In this document: positions 11,901 through 24,206 of the stretch, piece by piece | How the letters are laid out: every line of letters begins with the position of its first letter | Position numbering within the stretch: position 1 is the stretch's first letter | Assembly (NCBI RefSeq): GCF_009727055.1 | Contig: NC_052350.1 | Location: 23,437,233-23,501,232, forward strand | DNA: 64,000 nt | Reading direction: 5' to 3' | DNA from: Benincasa hispida | Lineage: Eukaryota > Streptophyta > Magnoliopsida > Cucurbitales > Cucurbitaceae | Program-made: the position numbers and the translations under genes | The notes under the pieces: generated by a model | Told to the model about the DNA's origin: nothing | Database searches by the model: none | What the model saw: the letters and a program-made list of their open reading frames with translations, nothing else

Positions 11901-13123
11901 ATCTCTATTATTAACGGTGTTATATAATAAGAATAGTCATTGCGTAGTCTGGTCTTATACAAACTCCTTTTATAGTATATCCACGCTCACATATCTCCAC
12001 AAGAATGATCATGATCAAATCATTTGTAGCAGTTTACAGAGGGGGTCATATTCGTAGTGTCACCAGGATAAGGTACCCAGCCTTATCCACTACTATAGAC
12101 CATTTAGGTTATTACTTAAACTTGATCCACCTGTATATCACTACATACATGTTTAAGCTATAGAAGATAACCTTGGATATTAGGTTATTGGTTTGTGGGT
12201 TTAATGCTATTAAATGTCGAATAAAACATCTCATATTTTATTAAATAAATAAATTGTTTATACATTTCAATTACAAACTATAGGACCCACAAGATTTAGA
12301 ACATCAATCCCAACAGTTAAACTATCCAATATAAGTGTTATATTGGGCCAATTTAACAATACACTTAGATAAATTTATTAGCTAGATTTACCTAAGTAAT
12401 AAACCCTAGGTTTTAAAATATTTAGTGGGAGAAAAAAGATGTATAAGATGTATATGATATGTCATTTTTTCACTCACGTTCTCCCTTACAATTCACACCG
12501 TGAGACTCATGCTTGGTCTTGAAGTGCCCCGAGAGCCTCATGCTTCAGATGGTGTTTACATGGGTCAATATAAAGGTGAATGGAGAAAGTATTTATAATA
12601 AGTGAGAGAAGAATGTGTGTCAATATGTCCTACGGTCTCCTTCGCTGATTTGCATTGTGAGATCTTCTTGCATGGCCTTGAGTCGCCTTCGAAGTGTCTC
12701 CCTTTGGATGATTTGTGTATTAGGTCAATATTAGGGCAAACTCTAGAAATATATATGATTGCTTTAGTTTTTACCCCAGTTGGTTTTTCCCTTCGATTGG
12801 TTCATTAGGGCAAAATTCTAGGGTCTAAAATGGTGGGTCACACTTACAGGAAATTGTTAAGCATGTTAATGATTTATCGACCAAATCAATGGTGATTAAT
12901 TATTATAAAAATAAGAGTTATTCTGGTATAATGATTAGTTGAGAGGGTCTCAGGTCAGTGAAGGAGTGCCTGACCACCCTTTGTTGGCTTTTATCCTATG
13001 TCACTAAAGCATTATTGCAAAATTAGATGTAAAATGGGGTTCATTAAAATTTTGCTAAACTTGATTGGATTTATAAGAGTTATGCTAAAACCTAATGTAG
13101 ATCAATTTTTTTATTTCAGCAAT
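8932..13123 (+). other. Untranslated leader of copia element E (interrupted by a solo LTR)
   Basis: This is about 2.2 kb of element sequence once the solo LTR at 10369-12315 is removed. It has a GCGTAAC/GTTACGC word cluster at 9215-9360. Loose repeats of ATAAGTGTTATATTA with GCATG words lie at about 9645-9860. The block near 12420-12660 (ATTTAGTGGGAGAAAAAA, TTCAGATGGTGTTTACATGG, GAATGGAGAAAGT) corresponds to sequence in the reverse-oriented leader of element F. Short open frames (10184-10420, 12602-12808) show no family motif and I treat them as chance. Confidence 0.6.
10369..12315 (-). mobile_element. Complete solo copia LTR (family A), TSD GTTAA
   Basis: On the minus strand it runs TGTTGGGATTGATG to CGTTCCTTCA, 1947 bp. 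It is flanked by GTTAA at 10364-10368 and GTTAA at 12316-12320, a perfect 5-bp target-site duplication. There is no internal region and no second LTR, so the element was reduced to one LTR by LTR-LTR recombination. Landmarks in order on the minus strand are TGGATCAAGTTTAAG, GGTACCTTATCC, GGGGATTCTTCTG, ATATATCTGTAGTAC and a long AT-rich stretch. It interrupts the leader of element E, which belongs to the same LTR family. Confidence 0.93.
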
Positions 13124-13705
13124 ATGTCAAGTACAATTCTTTCAATGTTAGCCTTTATAAATTTGACCAAAGTTAAATATACAACATGGAAAAATATGCT
13201 TGAAACTATTTTCGTGGTTGATGACCTTAATTCCGTCTTAATTGAGGAATGTCCTCCAGTCCCAACCCATGATGCAACACAAAATGTTCGTGATGCATAT
13301 GAAAGGTGGACAAAGGCTAATACTAAGGCTCGAGTTTACATTTTGGCGAGCATACCTGATATCTTAGCCAAAATATATGAGAGCATAGTCACTGCACTTC
13401 AGATCATGTAATCATTGCAAGAATTGTTTGAGCGAGAGTTCTCACAATTCAAGCCAGATGGGGTTGATTTTGAGGAAGCCAATAATGTCAACTCTCTAAA
13501 TGAACTCCAGTCCTTATTGAATGTCAAAGGATTAATAGGGGAGGCAAGTGTTGCCAACTCTCGTGAAGTTTATCAAAGTGGTTCGACCTCTGAGATAAAA
13601 CTTGGAGTTTATAGTAAGAGGTTTGAAGTCGATCCCACTACTCTCAATAAAAGAAAAAATCCAATGACATTAAATCTGATTTGCTTTTCTTTGAAATATG
13701 TTTAG
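13124..13705 (+). pseudogene. Copia gag remnant of element E
   Basis: The frame from ATG 13124 (MSSTILSMLAFINLTKV) has the copia gag (UBN2-like) blocks TTWKNMLETIFVVDDL, VRDAYERWTKANTKARVYIL and then QIM followed by a TAA at 13409-13411. The same frame continues as SLQELFEREFSQFK, then LNELQSLLNVKG and GSTSEIKLG. Compared with the gag of element F, the middle of the capsid domain (the part with a VREH block) is deleted, and no CCHC knuckle is visible. The internal stop and the deletion make it non-functional. Confidence 0.85.
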
Positions 13706-15192
13706 TAGAGAATGATGATTCTGCCTGAATAATTGATTCAAGGGCCACTAACTACGTTTGTTCTTCTTCTTAGGGAATTAATTTCTAGAGACAATTGGAA
13801 GATAAAGAGATGACTCTTCGAGTTGGTACTGGAGCAGTTGTCGTAGGTAGACTCAAGTTATTTTGAACAATAAACAATATATGTTATTAGATAATGTATA
13901 TGTTGTTCCTAATATTAAAAGGAATTTAATTTCTATTTCTTGTTTGATCAAGCAAAAGTATTCTCTTTCCTTCTCTGAAAATAAAATGTTATTTTTAAGA
14001 ATGAAATGGAGTTAGGCTTTGTTTCAATGGAAAGTAACTTGTACGTACTAAGGTTGTTCTAAATACTGAAATGTTCAGAATGGAAATAACTACTAAGAGA
14101 CAGATTTCTTCTAAAGAAAATGTCCACCTCTGGCATCTAAGGTTAGGTCACATTCTCAATAGAATTGAGATATTGGTTAAAAGTGAACTTCTAAATGGTT
14201 TAGAAGAAAAGTCTTTACCTGTATGTGAGTCATGCCTTAAAGACAAAATGACAAAACGACCTTTTAGTGGAAAATATTATAAAGTCTAGGAGACCTTGGA
14301 GCTTATACATTCAGATCCTTATGGTCCAATGAATGTAAAAGCAAGAGGAGGGTTTGAATATTCCATCTCTTTCATAGATTATTATATAAGATATGGGTAT
14401 CTTACCTAATACGACATAAGTCTGAAGCTCTTGAAAAGTTCAAAGAGTATAAAATTGAGGTTGAAAACTTGTTAGGTAAAAAGATAAAAAAAATACTTTG
14501 GTCTGAACGTGGTGGAGAGTATATAGATCTAAGGTTTTAGGATTATATGATAGAACATGGAATAATGCCCCAACTCTTAGTCCCTTGTACACCTCAGCAG
14601 AATGGTGTATCAAAAACGAGAACTAGAACTTTGTTGGACATGGTTCAGTATATGATAAGTTATGCTCAACTTCTTAACTCATTTTGAGGATATGCAGTAG
14701 AGATTGCAGTTTATATTTTGAACAAACTTTCGTCAAAAAATGTTTTTGAAACATTTTTTGAGCTATGAAGAGGTCGTAAAGATAGTTTACACCACTTCAA
14801 AATTTGGGGATGCCCGACATGTGCTAATGATAAATCTCAAATAGTTGGAACCTTATTTGAGAATATGTCTATTTGTAGGCTACCCCAAGGAAACGTGAGG
14901 TGGGTACCTCTTTGATCCTAAAAATAATAAAGTATCTTTATCGATAAATGCTCATTTTTGGAAGAAGACCACATGAGGGACCACAAACCACAAACTAAAA
15001 TAGTATTAAGTGAAATTTCTAATAAAACTATTGAGACTTCAAGAAAGGTTGTTGAAGTGGCTAGTACATCAACAAGAGTTGTTGGTGTTGATTCATCTAA
15101 TCAAGCATATCCATCTCAAGAGTTGAGATTGCCTCGATGTAGTGGGAGGGTTATGAAACCACCTATTTGCTACATGTGTTTAACAGAAGCCC
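13706..15192 (+). pseudogene. Copia protease-integrase remnant of element E
   Basis: Near 13720-13760 a protease start reads A-stop-IIDSRATNYVC; the active-site D-S-G has become D-S-R and a stop replaces the usual tryptophan. The integrase zinc-binding part is open at 14071-14289: HLWHLRLGHI, then CESCLKDKMTKR (an HHCC pattern). The catalytic core begins with HSDPYGPM at about 14311, then decays through several stops (14400-14700). A final open piece (14958-15192) has the linker seen before RT in this family (EEDHMRDH, RLPRCSGRVMKPP). The sequence then hits the solo LTR at 15198. Confidence 0.82.
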
Positions 15193-15197
15193 AAGAC

Positions 15198-17818
15198 TGT
15201 GAAACCTAGATCTTAATTTCCCTACTTAAGCAGGTGATTAAGGGAATTAACTAAGTGAAAGTTAAATTCTATGTTGAAGAGAAGGAAATTTCTAAGTATT
15301 GAATAGATTTTCCTTGAGTAGTTTGGAGGTAAGCCTTTAATAGTGGAATTTGGCTAAGTATAAAGTCAAAAGGAACCATGTGTTTGGTGTTAACGCATGA
15401 GATGAGGCTGAGTTAGTAGAGGTTTAAAAGATATTAAGCCAAAGGCAACCATGCGTTTGTAAGGTTGGACGCGTGCTGGCCGAAGCATTGGCAAGAGGTG
15501 TTACCAAGAGTTGCTCATGCATTGAGGCTGCGTGAGCGAGAGCAGAGAGAGCGAGATGTTGAGCACAAGGCGCTAGGCAGACGATCATATAGCTTTGGGC
15601 GGCACTGAGCGATGCGCTAGTCGGTCGTTTTACTGCACGCGGTGCTAAGTGATGTGAAGAGATGCGCTACACGATCGAGCTATAGGATAGACGTTAAGCA
15701 CTACACGACCAGTGTAAGCGCTAGACAATAAACGAGGAAGCTAAACAATAGCACTATGAGATGCACTACACGATAGCATTAAGCGTTGGGCGGGCGATAG
15801 ACGATGAGCTTAGACGCTAGACGTTGCGCGGGCATTGGGTGATAGACTACACGATGGCTACACGATAGGCCAAATGCTAGATGATGGGCGTTGCTCGATA
15901 TACGTAGACCCTGGGCAATAACGCTATGCGATGAGCGGATACGTTAAACGATAAGGCATCAGCGCTATACAATGGAGCTAAATGATAGGGGCAGCGGCTA
16001 TGTGCGATATCGTTGAGAGCGAGATGTTTACTAAACGATTGAGCTACACGATGGGGCGTTAGTACTAAACGATGGACATAGGCACTAGATGATTACAGCG
16101 AGAGATTCATTAAACGATGGAGCGATGCTGAGGCTTGTGTTACGAAAGGCTGATGAGCTCATCTAGACAAATAGCTATACCGAAAGAAGGTTGAACTTGA
16201 GTTAGTAGGATCTGGAAAAATAAAGTTTCTTTCAAAGGAAGTCTTATGCATGAGGAAGACAACTCAAGTAGGTGTGTGGTATGAGAGTAGGTGAATGGCA
16301 TGGAAGTAGGTGGTGGCAAAGCATGGTGCAAACACTTCAAGAGTAGGAGGTGTCATGCATTGGTAGACTTAAGAGATGAGAATGATCATTTCCTTTAACC
16401 TATAAATACCTCTACAAGATGTATCTTCCATTCACAAGCCAAATCCTCTTCAAAGAACGTAGAAAGAATGTTATAATGTAGATTTGAAGGAGACCAAGCG
16501 TTGATCATGAAGGGTATGCGTCGGTCATAAAGTTCCAAGATGAAGAGATGCTGTCGGACGGTGAAATCTGGAAGTAGAATTAAATTGGGACGAGGATTTC
16601 TCCTAGAATACTCGTGAGTTTAGAGTGATTTCAAAGTCACCTAAAAGCTCTGAGAGTCTAGTTTTCAGGTAGGGATTTTGGAGAAGAAGCAACAAGGAAT
16701 CGGGCTGGAGAGTGAGGAAAAGACCAAAGGGTCGAGCTGTCGGATAAGCTTGGGGTAGTCTTGATATTTTGAAGATTTCGGCCAAAAAACGAGAATTTAT
16801 AAGCTACGGTTTTAAGGTATTTATAAGCTACGGTTTTAAGGTAATCTTCTTGAGACGTTTTAGAACATTTTTGTTGAAGTAAGTATCTCGAAATAAGACT
16901 TAGAACTATGAGTAATTTAAGTTTTAAGTTGAATCTGGAATTTAGGGTCCAAAAGGGAGCCTGAGAAGACTAAGGAACTTCTAGAGAGGAAGATTCCTAC
17001 CTTACCAAGGTGAGTGGTACTTTCTTTTAAGTCTTAAGCATATCTTTTAGAGTATATGTATGTACTTATGTTATGAATGAGTAAATTAGCATAAGTAGAA
17101 GATTATTCGATCGGGATGGTCAGGGGGTCAATAGACCTAGTTTCTGAGCCCCGAGTGGAACCTCACGGGGTGGTCAGGGGACTGAGAGGTCTAGTTCCTA
17201 AGCCTGTGGGAGGAACCTCGTATGGAATGGTCAAAGGGCTGGCAGGCCTAGCTTCTGAGCCCATAAATGAGGAGCTATATGTACATAAGGAACAAAGAGG
17301 AACGCAAGAGAGTAAGCATTTATAAATTATCAGTTTAACTATTTACCATGTGTGTAGATAGAGTTCAGATCAGACTCATTCAAGGCTAAGGTTTGAGTAC
17401 TAACCTCATATATATGATATGCTTGTTTTATGAGTTGAAATAGACTCTAGAAGTTACTTACCACTCACTGGATTTTGTGAAGCTTATCCTTTTTCTTTCA
17501 TGTTTTTTCTTCCTAGGTAGCGAAAGGTGAGAAGTTCCAGGGTGCTGCTAAGGTCAAGGTCTGCCACAGCCCAGTCATACTTCTGGGATTTTAGAGTTTT
17601 TGTTGTAAACTTTATAGTTAAGTCTTGGAGTTGTATAAACATTACATTGTTCTAATAAAATGGGCCTACTCAATCAATTGTTGTTTATCTCCTTGACTTA
17701 AAGTTTACTTAGTGTAGTAAGGTATAGATGGGCAGTAGGTATCATAAAAGGGGTGGTATTTGCAGTCCCTCACGCCTCTCCTCAGGCTCAAGAGGCGGGC
17801 TCGGGGCAGGTTGTGACA
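15198..17818 (+). mobile_element. Complete solo LTR of a gypsy-type element (2.6 kb), TSD AAGAC
   Basis: It begins TGTGAAACCTAGATC and ends GGGCAGGTTGTGACA, 2621 bp, flanked by AAGAC at 15193-15197 and AAGAC at 17819-17823. The TGTGA...TGACA ends and great length resemble gypsy LTRs of the Del/Tekay type; this assignment is from general appearance. At 15520-16130 it holds a dense run of ACACGAT, AAACGAT and GACGAT words. At 17105-17275 there are three related units of about 55 bp containing GGTCAGGGG or GGTCAAAGG and GGNCTAG. It splits element E exactly between its integrase linker and its RT. Confidence 0.92.
15520..16130 (+). repeat. Array of degenerate ACACGAT/AAACGAT words inside the gypsy solo LTR
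   Basis: CTACACGAT, TAAACGAT, GACGAT, GCGCTA and close variants recur about every 15-40 bases without a fixed period. The segment is markedly more GC-rich than its surroundings. Similar words occur in the LTR and leader of copia element F (32554-32660, 40080-40400, 41228-41335). Confidence 0.7.
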
Positions 17819-17823
17819 AAGAC

Positions 17824-18483
17824 ATCATATCTGATGATAGGGTTGAGGATCTATTGTCTTACAAGCAAGCAATGGAAGATGTTGACAAGGATGAATGGAT
17901 TAAAACCATGAATCAAGAAATGAAGTCTATGTACTTCAATTCTATCTTGGATCTTGTAGATCAACCTGATGGGATAAAATCTATAGGTTGTAAATAGATC
18001 TACAAGAGAAAAAATGGTGTAAATGAAAAGGTACAGACCTTTAAAACTAGACTAGTGGCAAAGAGTTATACCCAGGTTGAGGGAGTGGACTATGAAGAAA
18101 CTTTCTCACCTATTGTCATGCTAAAGTCTATTCGGATTCTCCTATCCATTGCCACATATTATGACTATGAGACTTGGCAAATGGCCGTAAAGACTGCCTT
18201 TTTTAATGGTAATCTTGAAGAGAGCATCTACGTGAATTAATCAAGAGAATTCATTGAGAAAGGTAAAGAGCAAAAAAGTTTGCAAGCTTAATCGATCCAT
18301 TTATGGATTGAAACATGCATCTCGATCTTGGAATATAAAATTTGATACTGCAATCAAATCTTATGGCTTTAATTGGAATGTTGATAAACCTTGTGTTTAC
18401 AAGAAAATCGTAAACAGTTCAGTAGCTTTTGTTGTATTGTATGTGGATGATATCCTACTCATTGGGAATGATGTAGGTTTACT
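17824..18483 (+). pseudogene. Copia reverse transcriptase, first part (element E)
   Basis: The remnant opens with EDLLSYKQAMEDVDKDEW and QEMKSMYFNSILDLVD. A stop replaces a tryptophan at about 17996-17998, and IYKRKNGV follows. Next come [39 protein letters not shown], a stop at 18238-18240, KVCKLNRSIYGLKHASRSWN and the catalytic motif in FVVLYVDDILLIGNDVGLL. The YVDD core is intact but at least two stops break the frame. The reading stops at 18483, where a solo LTR is inserted, and resumes at 29824. RT would copy element RNA into DNA. Confidence 0.9.
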
Positions 18484-19600
18484 TGATGAGGTTGATGCCC
18501 TAAATCTTGTAGGATTCTATAGTTTGTAATTGTATTGTACAAATATTCTATTTATTTAATAAAATATGAGATATTTTATTTGACATTTAGTAGCATTAAA
18601 CCACAAACTAATAAACTAACATCGAATGTTATCTTCTGTAGCTTAAACATGTATGTAGAGACATATTGGTGGATCATGTTTAAGTGATAACCTAAATGGC
18701 TTGTAGTAGATGGATAAGGCTAGATACCTTATCTTTGTGACACTACGAGTACAACCTATTTTGTAGATATTACAATTGTTGCAAAGTACTACAAATGATC
18801 TAATTCTAATCATTCATGTGGAAATATGTGAGCGGGGGTATTTTATACAAAAGAGTTTGTATAAGACCGGACCACGAATTGATTAGTCTCATTATATAAC
18901 GTAGCTCATAATAGAGACTTAGATTTCACCAGAATGACTATAGGTGACATGACTTCAATCTTGAGTGAGTTATGAACTCCTGCCTATGAAAGCGATCTTT
19001 TGATTTGTATGGTGAGAGTAGCCAGATCGCCAACTCAACAAGCCTACAATTTTGAGGATTCGTCTGATTGGGGAGTTGAGAAGACAGATACACAAGACAG
19101 AATTCACTCCTTCCCCAACATCAAGGTAAGTAGATAAATTACTCCCCTAAAGGCTAATTTTGGGTCTTGAACAATGTGGCACCACACCTTCTCTTAGCCT
19201 GAGAAGATAGTTGGACTATGATTTATTGTTCATTGAAGGGATCGGTGGTACTTAAGAAGTTAAATGTAACTACAGGGGCTAAATGGTCATTTTGGTCTAG
19301 TTGTACTTACGAGCAATTTGTGAAGAGTCATCACACTGTTGACTGGTTATATTCAATGGACACAGAAATATATCTTTAGTGCAAAGAGTGCAGCTGTCGG
19401 TCTTTAGTGGAGAGCACAATAGTTAATGGACGTTGAATAAATTAATTAAAAGGATTTAATTAATTATTTAAGTACCATTGGAACTTCAATCTACAGATCC
19501 ATGAGGTCCCCTCTGTAGCTCAACAAGGATTAAATGAGAATCAATTTTGGATTAGTTTGAATTGTTCAAATTAATTGAGGAAATTAATTATATGTGATAT

Positions 19601-19834
19601 TATTGAAAAAAAAAAAAGAAAATGACATAAAGTTTTACGTGGAAAACCTTAAAACAAGGAGGAAAAACCACGGTAGAAGAGCTCTCTTTTTATTATTATT
19701 TAACCTACCTCATCAAAGACCCAAGATATAAATAGGCAGTATAAAACCCTAATACAAAAAAGGAGAAAATAGGGCAATGTAAAAAGACTAAAACGCCCTT
19801 AGGGCTGATACATTACAACCCCTTATTTTCAACA
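19601..19834 (-). mobile_element. 3' LTR of element D
   Basis: On the minus strand it starts TGTTGAAAATAAGG and ends in TTTTTTTCAATA. It contains the words GGGCGTTTTAGTC, TATTTATATC (TATA-like) and GTTTTCCACGTAAAAC. It matches 28770-29004 over its whole length. A polypurine stretch (minus-strand GACTTGAGGGGGAG, 19835-19848) abuts its start. Confidence 0.9.
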
Positions 19835-19841
19835 CTCCCCC

Positions 19842-20403
19842 TCAAGTCGGGGTGTAGATGTCAATAAGACCCAACTTGCTAATACAAGCATCAAAGCTTT
19901 GTCTGAGTAATCCTTTAGTGAGAATGTTAGCAACTTGTTGATTAGAAGGGATGTAAGGAATACAAATACTGTCACTGTCCAGTTTTTCTTTGATGAAACG
20001 TCTATTGATCTCCACATGCTTTGTTCTATCATGTTGCACGGGGTTGTTGGCTATACTTATAGCTGCCTTGTTATCACAATAGAGTTTCATAGAAGTATCA
20101 CTATCTTGAGAAAGATCTGACAAAACTTTGCTCAACCATATCTTTTCACATATTTCCACACCCATAGCTCTATATTCAGTTTCAGCACTGCTTCTAGCAA
20201 CCACACATTTCTTCTTACCTCTCCAAGTAACAAGATTACCCCACACAAAGGTATAGTAACCTGAAGTCGATTTTCTGGCTGTAACAGATCCTGCCCAATC
20301 AGAGTTAGTGTAAGCCTCAATGCATCTCTCGTTGGATTCCTGAACTTCAGTATCTCATAATCTGATTTATAGCCTCCATATGTTTCTCGTAAGGTACATG
20401 CAT
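19842..20403 (-). pseudogene. Copia RNase H and end of RT, element D
   Basis: The minus-strand frame from 20246 down to 19842 has the copia RNase H end: WGNLVTWRGKK, VVARSSAETEYRAMG, LYCDNKAAISIANNPVQHDRTKHVEI and FIKEKL, finishing in NQQVANILTKGL. Upstream (20250-20400) the frame has a stop and a small deletion but still shows EKHMEAINQIMRY and a block like DSDWAGSVTARKST. At 20403 it meets the nested solo LTR; the same frame goes on at 24207. This domain would remove RNA from the RNA-DNA hybrid. Confidence 0.85.
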
Positions 20404-23400
20404 TTCTGGAATAATGAAACAGATAGCGAAAGAAAACAGGATCATTAAGCATTACAATTCCATAATTTTGACATCAAAATAAGCATGTTCAGTAATTAAG
20501 AAGGTGTCAACAAATACCTTTGAAGATCCTCCAATGCAAGTTGTTCCTCACGAATCCTCAACTCCAAATCTTCAGTGAACCACCAAGAGATCTTCTCTAC
20601 TATTCTTAACCTTGAATTTGAGTGGTGGAACTCACAAATGGAGTGAATTTGTGAAGGAAATAGAATGGGTTTTAGATGAGGAAGAAGAACTCGGCAGGAA
20701 CAAAATTTTCTAGCAACTTCAGCCCTTAATTCTGTCAAATTGGAGTGTTTTAATTCTTCAACTACATGCAGGCATGATTGAATTCAGTCAAAGACACCTC
20801 CAACTTGAAGATTGAGTGGGATAGATGTGTGAATTGTAGAGTTCTTCCTACTTAGTGGTGAAAAATTGGATTTTTCCACTAAATGGAAAATTCTAATTTT
20901 CAAATACAACTTGAAAGTTAATTTCAATTAATTCAATAATTAATTAAAATTTCAGAATTCAATTTCTCAGATTGAATTATATTTGAAAATTAGTTTGATT
21001 TTAATTAATTAAACAAATTTATTTAATTAAATAATAATTTAATATCAAATATTAAATTAATCACGCACCTAATTTTAAACATGAATCCTATTCATGTAAT
21101 TAATATTTAAATATTATAAACTCTCCAATTTCGTTTAATTTCGATAAATTAAACGTTAATTAATATATCAAATATAATTATATTAACCCTAATTTGAATT
21201 TGAACTATTCAAATTCAAACCCTAAATTCAATTTGAACACTTCAAACTGATATTATTCCAAATCCGTTCAATTAACTAATTCAAAGTATTCATGTTTTAC
21301 GAGCTAGTAGAGGGACTTTATGGCCCTACAGATAATGAGCTCCAAGGATTTGAGATTAATTGTTTAAAACTCTTTAGACCGAATTAATCAATATTCGTTA
21401 ACTATCCAGTCACACCACTATAACTCGATAGTTGCACTCTCCTCTATGTAGATATATTTGTGTCCACTTGATTAACCATAATCAGTAAGTCGACCCTTCA
21501 CAAGTTGTTCGTAATAATGTCTGGGTCAAATGTTGTTTTACCCCCAAAATTATGTATTGCTTCTTAAGTTCCACTAATCATCTAATGAACAATCAGTTTA
21601 TGATCGAATCACTAAACCGGATCCTTCTCGGGCTAATGAGAGGGAGGTGCCCCTTGTTCAAGACCTGGATTCAGCACTTAAGAGAACAACTTTCCTTCTA
21701 TCCCTAAATTGAGTAGGTATGAATTCCATTTTGCAGAATTATGTCCCCAGCTATCTATCTGATTTTATCCCCAAAATGGGAGACTTATTGAGTGTTAGAT
21801 CTACACCAACACACAGTGGAAGAAATCAAGATCCATAAGTATTCTAATTCATTAATTTTGGTTGAAAAGAAACATGGTAAAAATAGAATATAATGGGTTT
21901 CATGAACATACCTTGGCCGAACCAACAAAATCTCCATTTCTAACTGCACAATCCTCTGAATCCTTATGTAGATCACCACAAGATCTTCCCTACTATCCTC
22001 TTGGTTCTCTAGATTGAGTTGTGGGACTCAAAATAAGCTGGAATCAAAGGAAATATGGAGAAAACTCATTGAACAGAACCCATTGAAGAACACCTTTTTC
22101 ATCCGAATTTTTTAGCAAAAATTCAGTCAGTTCTTTAGCCTTTCTTCACTCCAATCTTTTCAATATATTGAAGACTATCATGCAAAGAGATGTGTTGCAT
22201 GGGATGCAGCTTATGCTTGGAGTAAAGCAAAGGAGGAGGTGGTGGGTTCTTTATAAGCTAGTTGAAGATGAATTGAAAAACCCATTTTTTTAAGTTTTTG
22301 TGTAATTTTCAATTTCCAAAATCCATTTTGATTTTAAAAAGATATTTTATTTCTAAAATCAAAATTTATTAATTTTTCAAATTAATTTCAAAAATTAATT
22401 TTCTAATAAAATTAATAAATAATTATTTAAACAATTTAAATAATTCTAATTAATTTAATATCCAATATTAAATTAATTTTTACACAGAATCATCTTCATA
22501 TATTTAAATCATATTTAAATATATTTTCTCCAATTTCGTTTGATTCTAATTTGAACGTTTCAAATTAACTTATCACGCTACTCTAGAGCTAATCCATTTC
22601 CGAGCTAGTAGGAGGACCTTATGGACCTACAGATCATGGGCTCCAACAATCCGAGATTAATCGACTAAACTCATTAGACCGATCTAACCCCCATTCGTTA
22701 ACTAATGGGTCACTCCACTAAAGCTCATAGTTGAACTCCCCACTATAGATATATTATATCCACTTGATATAACCATGATTAGTAAGTTAACCCTTCACAG
22801 GTTGTTCGCAATAACGGTTGGGTAAAATCTCTATTTTACCCCCGAAATTACCTCTTGTTCCTTAATCCCCATTGATCCCCTAATGAACAATTGTTTTGTG
22901 ATTCAATCACAAAATCGAGTCCCTCTCATGCCAAATAAGAGGCGAGATCTCTTGTTCAAGCCCCAAAATCAGCACTTAAGGGAACAACCTCTCTACTATC
23001 CCTAAAGAGGTAGGAGTGAATTCCCTCTTGCACCCTATGTCCCCAGCTATCTATCCAATCTTACCCCTGAAATGGAAGTCATATTGAGTCGGTGTTGTTG
23101 AGCTACCCTCACCTACGCAAATCTAAGGGCAATCCCGAATAAACAGGAGTTCATAGTTAGCTCAGGATTAAAGTCAAGTTACCTAGGTCATCGCTTTGAA
23201 ATAGTTAGTCTTAAACAGTAAACAATGTTATAAAATAAGAGTGATTCATTTTGTGGTCCGATCTTGTATAAATTCTTTTGCACAAGGACACCCCCACTCC
23301 TCATGTCCAACATGAACGAATTAGGATCACTTTGTTTGTAGCACTTTACAACTCCTTGTAACAACTACAGAGCAGGTCGTATCCAATAGTGTTACCAGAA

Positions 23401-24201
23401 TAAGGTACCCAACCTTATCCATATACTATAGATCATTTTGACTATTTACTCAACCCTGATCCACCTCTATGTCTCCACATAAAGTTCAAATACTCATCCA
23501 ATAGTCAAGGGACTTTTAAGTTTATTGGATTTCATTCAAGCAATAAATCTATTCAATAACACCTTTATTGAATTATCAGAAGAAGTTCCATTGTTTACAT
23601 ACCACGAGTTTTAGGACATAAAACCCAACATTGAGCAGTGATGTTGGACTACTCTCACCTATGCAGATCAAAGGATAATCCCGAATAAGCAGGAGTTCAT
23701 AGTTAGCTCAAGATTAAGATCGAGTTACCTAGGCCATCTAAGCGAAATAGTCAGTCTTAAACAATAAACAACGTTATCAAGTAAGAGTGACTTATTTCTT
23801 GGTTTGATCTTACGCAAACTCATTGCATAGGGGGCCCTCACTCCTCATGTCAATACATGAACGAATCAGGATCATTTCGTTTGTAGCATCTTACAACAAA
23901 TTGTAACAACTACATAGTGAGTCGCATCCAATAGTGTTACCAGAATAAGGCACCCAACCTTACTCGTATATTATAGATCATTTTGACTATTTACTCGAAC
24001 CCGGTCCACTTTTATCTCCACATAAAGTTTCAAATATTCATATAATAGTCATAGATCTTAGTTTATTGGATTTAGTCTTTACAAGTGTAATTTACAAATT
24101 CAATAACAACTTTATTGAAGAAATGTTCAATAACTTCTTTATTGATAATAGAAAATGTTTTAACTCTACAAACTACTAGTTTTAGGACATACAACCCAAC
24201 A
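20404..24201 (-). mobile_element. Solo copia LTR (family B), TSD TGCAT, split by another solo LTR
   Basis: It lies at 20404-21792 and 23636-24201, 1955 bp without the inner insertion. The minus-strand start is TGTTGGGTTGTATG and its end ATTATTCCAGAA; the terminal CA is lost. TGCAT at 20399-20403 and 24202-24206 is the target-site duplication, and the RT frame of element D reads across it (SQFMH on one side, EKHMEAI on the other). Landmarks (minus strand) are GATGGCCTAGGTAAC, TCGGGATTATCC and CCATAAAGTCCCTCTAC. Confidence 0.9.
21793..23630 (-). mobile_element. Solo copia LTR (family B-related), TSD TTGAG
   Basis: It runs TGTTGGGTTTTATG to GTAGATCTAACA on the minus strand, 1838 bp, flanked by TTGAG at 21788-21792 and TTGAG at 23631-23635. 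Its first half is similar to the LTR it sits in (CTCGATTTTGTG, GGGGGTAAAATAG, GTCCATAAGGTCCTCCTAC); the 3' third is different. It is the innermost, so youngest, of the nested insertions here. Confidence 0.92.
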
Positions 24202-24206
24202 TGCAT

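Noticed and set aside
15520..16130. CRISPR-like or satellite array
   Set aside because: The words recur without fixed period or identical repeats and lie inside a solo LTR with a perfect TSD.
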